This document shows, in pieces, positions 58,967 through 64,000 of a stretch of 64,000 nt of DNA (the stretch's first letter is position 1; the number at the start of each line of letters is the position of its first letter). The notes under the pieces were generated by a model. That model was given only the letters and a program-made list of their open reading frames with translations. It was not told the origin of the DNA and made no database searches. The position numbers and the translations under genes were made by a program. The DNA lies in the NCBI RefSeq assembly GCF_900637555.1, contig NZ_LR134378.1:1870001-1934000 (forward strand). Reading direction: 5' to 3'. Origin of the DNA: Lautropia mirabilis (GTDB lineage: Bacteria; Pseudomonadota; Gammaproteobacteria; Burkholderiales; Burkholderiaceae_E).

Positions 58967-60690
58967 CAGGGGCGAATCCGGGTGGCGCCCTCCAGCGCAT
59001 GGCGGATGGCGGTCAGATCGGTCTTTCCGCTGGCGGTCATTGGCCAGTCGCCTTGCCAGCGCCACCAGTGGCGGGGCACCTTGTAGGACTCCAGCGCCTG
59101 ATGGCACCAGGCCACCAGGTCGGCGGGAGCAGCCGTCAAGGGCACGAGTGCCGGTGCTTCGACATCGGCGCTGCCGGTCATGGCGGGGGTCTGGTTGCCG
59201 TCATCGGATGGACGCATCAGTACTGCATGCACCACCTGACCGCGCTGCGGATCAGGCAGGCCCAGCACGGCGGCCTGGGAGATGTCCGGATGGGCCATCA
59301 GACGGGCCTCGACCTCTTCGGGGAACAGGTTCCGGGCCTGGGTGACGATCATGCGATTCTCGCGCCCCACCAGATACAGGTTGCCCTGGGCATCCTGCCA
59401 CCCGATGTCGCGCACGGTCAGCCATTCGCCCACGCGGCGGGCTGCCGTGGCGTCCTGGCCATTCACGTAGTCGATGAACAGCATGGGGCTGCGGATCCAG
59501 ATGAGGCCGGGCTGAGGGCGGGTTGGGGGATCGGCGTGGTCCTCCTGCGTGGGGGGCGATGCCTTGTCGGAGGGGGCGGACGAGGTGGGGAACGAAGCAG
59601 GCGATGGGGTGGAAGATGAGGGAAAACCGGCGGGTGACGAGAAGGGCGAAACCTGGAGCGAAACGGTGGCTGGAGCTGCGGGTGATGGGAGTGGCGTGGA
59701 ACCGCCTGTTCCATGGAAGCCGTTGCCGGGGTCGGATGCCGGGGGCAGCGTCTCGGCCGCTCCGATGTGGACCTGCACGTTGCCGAAGGGGCGGCCGACC
59801 GCCTGGGGCGGGGCGTCGGGTGTGGCCTGCATCCAGCTTACGTAGCTGGTTTCCGAGGCGCCATAGAAGGTGATGATGCGTGCCTGTGGAAACAGTGCCT
59901 GAAGCGGCGCGGTGTTCTCGTGGGCCCAGCGTGCGCCGCTGATCAGCAGCAGCTTCAGCTGCGGGATGGGACCGATCCGACGCCGGCGTGCGGCCGTCAG
60001 CAGCATCAGCAGCTGGCTGGGCACGCTGACCATGACCGGGGAGCTGCCGTCGGCCAGCGTGGTCAGGGTTCGGCCGGCCGAGAAGCGGCTCTGCAGCGAG
60101 GTGCCGCCACCGCTCCAGAGTCCCAGCAGTGCGCCGAACAGGAAGAGCGAGTGCGACATCCGCCCTGGGGCCAGCACGCGGCCGCCGGCCACCGGGCCGA
60201 AGGTCTGCAGGGTGATGCGGAAGGTCTCTGCCCATGAGAGATGGTGACGCCGGAAACCCTTGGGCAGGCCCGTGCTGCCGGAGGTGAAGCCGATGTAGAA
60301 GGGCGTTTCCGGCGTGGGGGGCGGGCTGGGGGCCGGGGACGGGTCGCCCATGTCGCGCAGCGCCGCTTCCATGCGGGCATGAACCTCGGTGGGCCAGTCC
60401 GGGTCGGCCACGGCCGCACATCGCCCGCTGCGGATGACGGCCAGGAAATCGATCAGCAGCGCCAGCGGATCGGCGGTGCTGGTGAGCAGCACGTTGCTGC
60501 CGAGGGAGCGGCCGGTGGGTGCCGCGCCCCGTTCTTCGACGGCCTTCAGGAGCTGGCCGAAATCCAGCTGCCGGGCATGGCTGCCATGGGCATCCTGGAT
60601 GATGGCTGGCCGATCGGGGTGTTCATGGGCCCAGCGCAGCAGCGGGCCATGGACCAGATCGGCGGGATCGGCAGATCGGATCGCGTTCAA
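58966..60690 (-). CDS. Acyl-CoA/AMP ligase family enzyme (YhfT-like) with an inserted low-complexity region
   Basis: The protein (574 aa) is an ANL-superfamily adenylating enzyme: P-loop TSGSTGLPKG (residues 136-145), YGASE (276-280), the hinge-region Asp428 in VRDIGWQDAQG and the C-terminal lysine Lys556 in SGKTDLT. Between YGASE and Asp428, residues about 314-393 are Pro/Ser/Thr-rich and have no counterpart in the family. I assign a TTG start at 60690, where TTGA overlaps the bioY stop; no ATG is plausible nearby, and this start is uncertain. It overlaps the thiolase by TGATG. The set matches B. subtilis yhfU-yhfT-yhfS, with YhfT annotated as a long-chain acyl-CoA ligase. The substrate is unknown; pimelate or a fatty acid is possible. 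Confidence 0.8.
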   Translation of the reverse strand: MNAIRSADPADLVHGPLLRWAHEHPDRPAIIQDAHGSHARQLDFGQLLKAVEERGAAPTGRSLGSNVLLTSTADPLALLIDFLAVIRSGRCAAVADPDWPTEVHARMEAALRDMGDPSPAPSPPPTPETPFYIGFTSGSTGLPKGFRRHHLSWAETFRITLQTFGPVAGGRVLAPGRMSHSLFLFGALLGLWSGGGTSLQSRFSAGRTLTTLADGSSPVMVSVPSQLLMLLTAARRRRIGPIPQLKLLLISGARWAHENTAPLQALFPQARIITFYGASETSYVSWMQATPDAPPQAVGRPFGNVQVHIGAAETLPPASDPGNGFHGTGGSTPLPSPAAPATVSLQVSPFSSPAGFPSSSTPSPASFPTSSAPSDKASPPTQEDHADPPTRPQPGLIWIRSPMLFIDYVNGQDATAARRVGEWLTVRDIGWQDAQGNLYLVGRENRMIVTQARNLFPEEVEARLMAHPDISQAAVLGLPDPQRGQVVHAVLMRPSDDGNQTPAMTGSADVEAPALVPLTAAPADLVAWCHQALESYKVPRHWWRWQGDWPMTASGKTDLTAIRHALEGATRIRP

Positions 60691-61289
60691 CGGCGCGTGG
60701 CGCGGCTCTCGCTGCCCGGGAAGGGCCAGTCGGGCAGGGCGCGCGCGACGGTGTGGACGATGAGGGCGCACAGCAGCGCCTTGATGGTGTCGCCGGGCAC
60801 GAAGGCCAGATCCGCCAGGAAGGCCTTGTCAAAGGTCATGTCGGCAAAGATGGTCAGACCGATGATGCCCGTGAGGTGCAGGAACACGAGCCCGCCAGCC
60901 ATGGAGGCGATGAAGGCGTTGGCGGCCAACCGTCCGGCGGTATGGGCGCGCGGCAGCATCAGCATCATCCAGCCGGTGACGAAGGCCGCTGGCGCGAAGC
61001 CGTACAGGTAGCCGGCTGACGGCGACATGAACGGGGCCAGACCGCCCCGGCCTCCGGAGAGCACCGGCAGGCCCAGGGCCGCGGCCACGACGAACAACAG
61101 TACCGCCTGAAAGCCGCGCCAGGGGCCCAGCAGGCAGCCGGCCAGCATGATGCCCAGCGTCTGGGCGGTGATGGGAACGCCGAAAGGCAGGTCGATCTTG
61201 GGAATGAGGCCCAGTACCGCCAGCAGGGCGGCAAAGAGGGCGACTTGCGAGATGTGCTGCGCACTCTGGCGCGACAGGGTTCGGTCCAT
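60687..61289 (-). CDS. bioY: Biotin ECF-transporter substrate-binding component BioY
   Basis: BioY is the membrane S component that captures biotin, working with the ECF module BioM/BioN or alone. The 200-residue protein has about six membrane helices and the family motifs TAQTLGIMLAGCLLGPWRGF, LPVLSGGRGGLAPFMSPSAG and GYLYGFAPAAFVTGW. It ends in TTGA-overlap with the ligase gene, so it is the first gene of a three-gene operon. Upstream (61388-61415) lies a direct repeat. A BioN-like T component ends the window at 63615-64000 on the same strand. Confidence 0.92.
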   Translation of the reverse strand: MDRTLSRQSAQHISQVALFAALLAVLGLIPKIDLPFGVPITAQTLGIMLAGCLLGPWRGFQAVLLFVVAAALGLPVLSGGRGGLAPFMSPSAGYLYGFAPAAFVTGWMMLMLPRAHTAGRLAANAFIASMAGGLVFLHLTGIIGLTIFADMTFDKAFLADLAFVPGDTIKALLCALIVHTVARALPDWPFPGSESRATRR

Positions 61290-61387
61290 GAATGAGGGGA
61301 TGTCTGGCAGAAGAAGGATGGGGCGCAGAGGCCGGTCGTACTGATCCCTTGGAACGTCTCCGGTCTGTGCCGTCTGGAATGGGTGTC

Positions 61388-61415
61388 ATTCTACGGTTGA
61401 CTGAAATTCTACCGT
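61388..61415. promoter_or_regulatory. Repeat motif upstream of the bioY operon
   Basis: ATTCTACGGT (61388-61397) and ATTCTACCGT (61406-61415) differ at one base and are 18 bp apart. The inner parts ACGGT and ACCGT are also inverted. On the minus strand each copy reads TAGAAT, which resembles a -10 box. It is a candidate operator or promoter of bioY and does not resemble the classic BirA box. Confidence 0.4.
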
Positions 61416-61724
61416 CGCCGGGAATCAGGGTTTTGCCGGATGCGGACCTGTGAGGGCTCCTTCATGCCTGCGGGCGATTCCGTTGTCGAGCTTTCCGGGT
61501 ACGCCTGCTGTGCTGCCTGTCGACAACGGTCCACTCAACAGCCAGCCCCTCCGACTGACCCGGCGTTGCCTGTATCGACAGGCCCCGTGCGAGGGACGAC
61601 CGATGGTATGAGTGCGACATGGACAGGAGCGGCACGAACTCTCGACTACCATGGGTATAGAATCAGATTGTCAATTAATGTCATAGAACGGGCGGCAACG
61701 GATACCCCGCATTCAGGAGCGATC

Positions 61725-63089
61725 ATGTTGAGCACATTGATGCAACAGATGGGCATCCATCCATTCTGGGCACAGCTGCTGCTGTTGCTGGTCATCATCT
61801 ACTTCGGCATCCGCTTCGGTGGGGTGGCACTGGGCCTGCTGGGCGGGCTGGGCATCACGCTGCTGGCTTTCCTGTTCGGCGTGGCGCCCGGCAAGCCGCC
61901 CATTGATGTCATCCTGATCATCATCGCGGTGGTGACCACCTCGGCCACGCTGGAAGCCACCGGGGCGCTGAACCTGATCGTGCGGCTGGCCGAGAAGCTG
62001 CTGCGCCGCCATCCCGAGCGGGTCACCTACCTGGCGCCGATCTGCACCTTTTCGCTGACGATGCTGGTGGGGACTGGGCATGCGGTCTATCCGCTCCTGC
62101 CGGTGATCTATGACGTGGCGTATTCCAAGGGGATTCGTCCCGAGCGCCCGATGGCGATTGCGTCGGTTGCCAGCCAGATGGGCATCACGGCCAGCCCGGT
62201 GTCCGCCGCTCTGGCCACGGTGGTGGCCATCGCTGCCACCAACCATGTGGCCATTTCGGTGCCGCAGGTGCTGTGTGTGACCGTGCCTTCATGCATCATC
62301 GGCATGCTGGTGGCGGCCACCTGGAGTCTGAAGCGGGGCAAGGAACTGGCCGACGATCCGGATTTCCAGGCCCGGATGCAGGATCCCAAGATGCGCGAGT
62401 ACATCGAGGGGGGCAGCCATTCGGTGCTGGGCGAGGCCGTGAGTTCGCAGGCGCGCAGTGCGCTGACGATCTTCCTGCTGGGTATCGTGGCCATCGTCTG
62501 CCTGGCTTCGGTGGCGCAGCCGCTGCTGCCGCTGGATGCCAAGGGACAGCCGCTGACGATGGTGCCGGTGATCCAGTTCGTCATGCTGGCGGCCGGCGCG
62601 CTCATCCTGTTCTTCACCGGCGTCAAGCCCAAGGCCATCTCGGATTCCAAGGTCTTCAATGCCGGCATGATCGCGGTGGTGATGATCATGGGTATTGCCT
62701 GGATGAGCGATACCGTCATCTCGGGCAACAAGGGCTACATCACCGACCTGCTCAAGGCCGAGGTGGAACGCCATCCGTGGACCTTCGCCCTGGCCATGTT
62801 CACCTTCTCGGCCTTCCTGAAGTCCCAGGCGGCCACGCTGACGGTGATGCTGCCGCTGGGCTTTGCGCTGGGGCTTTCACCGGCCACGCTGCTGGGATCG
62901 GTGCCGGCCAGCTATGCATACTTCTTCTTCTGCTTCTACCCGAGTGATCTGGCAACGATCAACTTCGACCGTACCGGCACCACGCACATCGGCAAGTACA
63001 TCCTGAACCACAGCTTCATGATGCCTGGCCTGATTGGCGTGGGGGTGGCCACGGTGGTGGCGATGCTGATCGCGCAGGTGGTGGTGTGA
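61725..63089 (+). CDS. Anaerobic C4-dicarboxylate transporter (DcuA/DcuB family)
   Basis: Dcu transporters exchange fumarate, malate or aspartate for succinate, mostly under oxygen limitation. The 454-residue protein has about 10-12 membrane helices and family segments such as ATLEATGALNLIVRLAEKLL, LVGTGHAVYPLLPVIYDVAY, and RPERPMAIASVASQMGITAS. CAGGAGC precedes the ATG at 61725. The upstream bases are AT-rich for this genome (61645-61690), with TATAGAAT and a TGTCA-N5-TGTCA direct repeat at 61670-61684, possibly a regulatory site; I do not see a good FNR palindrome. DcuA versus DcuB cannot be separated by eye. Confidence 0.9.
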   Translation: MLSTLMQQMGIHPFWAQLLLLLVIIYFGIRFGGVALGLLGGLGITLLAFLFGVAPGKPPIDVILIIIAVVTTSATLEATGALNLIVRLAEKLLRRHPERVTYLAPICTFSLTMLVGTGHAVYPLLPVIYDVAYSKGIRPERPMAIASVASQMGITASPVSAALATVVAIAATNHVAISVPQVLCVTVPSCIIGMLVAATWSLKRGKELADDPDFQARMQDPKMREYIEGGSHSVLGEAVSSQARSALTIFLLGIVAIVCLASVAQPLLPLDAKGQPLTMVPVIQFVMLAAGALILFFTGVKPKAISDSKVFNAGMIAVVMIMGIAWMSDTVISGNKGYITDLLKAEVERHPWTFALAMFTFSAFLKSQAATLTVMLPLGFALGLSPATLLGSVPASYAYFFFCFYPSDLATINFDRTGTTHIGKYILNHSFMMPGLIGVGVATVVAMLIAQVVV

Positions 63090-63135
63090 GGCAGGGGGCT
63101 GGCGGTCCTGGCGGAGGTTCTTCCGCTGGTGACCG

Positions 63136-63555
63136 TCAGCCCCGCAGTTTCTGCAGGAACGGATTGTGGGCGATTTCCCACAGGAAGCCGTCCGGGTCCG
63201 CGATATAGCCGCTGTAGCCGCCCCAGAACACTTTCTGGGGCGGTTTGATGATGGTGACGCCATGCTCGCGAAAGCGCGCAAAGAGCGCATCGACCTCGGT
63301 GGCGGTGGCCAGGTTGTGAGCCATCGAGAAGCCGGGAAAGCCGCCCGGCATTGTGACAGGGCTGTCATGGCCGGCATCCTTGGCCAGCGCATCACGCTGG
63401 AACAGTGCCAGTATCAGCGCGCCGCCCGTCTGGAAGAACGCAATGTGCTCGTTGCTTTCGGCGCTTTCCTGCCAGCCGAAGACTTCCTGGTAGAAACGGC
63501 GTGATCGGCCAACGTCCGCAACGCCGAGAGTGATGTAGTTGATGTGCTGGTCCAT
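63136..63555 (-). CDS. VOC-family (glyoxalase/bleomycin-resistance-type) protein
   Basis: The 139-residue protein has two beta-alpha-beta-beta-beta modules of the vicinal-oxygen-chelate family: INYITLGVADVGRSRRFYQE at the N-terminus and GYSGYIADPDGFLWEIAHNP at the C-terminus. The metal-binding His4 of MDQH and the late Glu in LWEI may be ligands. The reaction cannot be told; family members isomerise or cleave small molecules, or bind antibiotics. The ATG at 63555 gives MDQHINY. It lies 59 bases downstream of the BioN-like gene on the same strand, so it may be in that transcript. Confidence 0.85.
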   Translation of the reverse strand: MDQHINYITLGVADVGRSRRFYQEVFGWQESAESNEHIAFFQTGGALILALFQRDALAKDAGHDSPVTMPGGFPGFSMAHNLATATEVDALFARFREHGVTIIKPPQKVFWGGYSGYIADPDGFLWEIAHNPFLQKLRG

Positions 63556-63614
63556 GATGAGATCGAACGGGGTCGGGGCGTGGTGGACGGGATCAGCCGT
63601 GGGGGGCGCCGGCT

Positions 63615-64000
63615 TCAGTCCCCCAGTCGCGCAAACAGCGCATCGGCCACGCGGCGGGTGGTCTGCAGCATCTGGATGGTGAGGGGGGCGATGAGGCGCC
63701 AGCCGCCGGGCCGGCCGGTGCGCAGGCGCCAGGCGTCGTCGAGCTTCTTCCATTGCACGAAGAAGTGCTCGATGAAGCGCAGCATCAGGCCCAGCTGCAG
63801 GGCCAGGCGTTCGGGGGACAGGCCCACCAGGCGCAGAGGCTGCAGTAGCCATTCCAGCACGTCCAGCAGCGCGGCGGGACGGGTGGTGACGGTCAGTACA
63901 GCTCCCAGGCTGCAGGTGCAGGCCAGCCGCACGGTGGCGGACCAGGCCAGGTCCGGACGGCCCATCCACAGCTGAAAGAGTGCCACCAGGCCGGCGGCCA
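63615..64000 (-). CDS. bioN: ECF transporter T component, BioN/CbiQ-like (5' end outside window)
   Basis: The frame runs off the right edge; only the last 127 residues and the stop are visible. They contain an AAGLVALFQL helix at the edge, LDVLEWLLQPLRLVGLSPER, LGLMLRFIEHFFVQWKKLDD and the C-terminal coupling segment RTGRPGGWRLIAPLTIQMLQ with TTRRVADALFARLGD. ECF T components link S components such as BioY to ATPases. The match to BioN rather than CbiQ is supported by the nearby bioY gene and size, but the N-terminal half and any adjacent bioM lie outside. The gene name is tentative. Confidence 0.72.
   Translation of the reverse strand, partial: AAGLVALFQLWMGRPDLAWSATVRLACTCSLGAVLTVTTRPAALLDVLEWLLQPLRLVGLSPERLALQLGLMLRFIEHFFVQWKKLDDAWRLRTGRPGGWRLIAPLTIQMLQTTRRVADALFARLGD

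Noticed and set aside
61290-61440. BirA box or biotin riboswitch upstream of bioY
   Set aside because: No TTGTAAACC / GGTTTACAA half-site pair or known biotin riboswitch structure could be recognised.

Overview
The window is about 65% G+C chromosomal DNA from a betaproteobacterium, most likely of the order Burkholderiales. Two gene orders support this. One is fimV-truA-trpF-trpB-trpA-accD-folC-dedD(SPOR)-cvpA-purF-metZ, and the other is pyrG-kdsA-eno-ftsB; both are typical of that order. A Lautropia-like member of the Burkholderiaceae is a guess that I cannot prove from sequence alone. I see no phage, insertion sequence, CRISPR array, rRNA or tRNA. Most of the window is core genome, with several lineage-specific insertions and repeats.

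Region by region: 1-13.5 kb holds the end of FimV, a tryptophan/fatty-acid/folate/purine operon and methionine biosynthesis (metZ). 13.0-19.1 kb holds a periplasmic rhodanese, an RCC1-repeat protein, a beta-carbonic anhydrase, a degenerate pentanucleotide repeat tract, a 3-hydroxyisobutyryl-CoA hydrolase-like protein, a PEBP-family protein and lexA with its SOS box. 19.6-29.1 kb holds an RRM protein with a long leader, ETF-ubiquinone oxidoreductase, pyrG-kdsA, eno, ftsB, Hsp33, a gamma-carbonic-anhydrase-like protein and small DUF2892 membrane proteins. 29.3-41.1 kb holds a lone glucan branching enzyme, a PHP phosphatase, a YciO-type protein, trpS, a large GGDEF/EAL protein, a methyltransferase, dapA-bamC and an 11-mer-repeat lipoprotein. 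41.5-55.6 kb holds mutS coupled to a Tat-like phosphoesterase, a LysR regulator, a zinc-independent L36 paralogue behind a Zur-like operator, transporters, speG paired with an exporter, a TerB protein, a tannase-family esterase and a second PLP sulfhydrylase. 55.6-64 kb holds a secreted RHS protein, a tightly overlapped bioY / acyl-CoA ligase / thiolase operon, a C4-dicarboxylate transporter, a VOC protein and the end of an ECF T-component (BioN-like).

The strongest candidate for an underdescribed system is the 57.6-61.3 kb operon. There bioY overlaps a fatty-acyl-CoA-ligase-like gene, which in turn overlaps a divergent thiolase. The same trio (yhfU-yhfT-yhfS) exists in Bacillus subtilis, where it is tied to biotin control but has no settled function. 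Here a BioN-like T component lies 2.3 kb away, and both enzymes carry large Pro/Ser/Ala-rich insertions inside their catalytic folds.

Other signals that the genes do not explain are a run of 17 consecutive 5-bp units (NNNCA) at 16.1 kb, a 35-bp element present twice (28.5 and 31.4 kb), a pair of similar inverted repeats (33.2 and 41.1 kb), and a DUF2892 remnant whose frame overlaps the next gene by ATGA. All start choices, promoter calls and functional readings come from inspection only; no database search was run.
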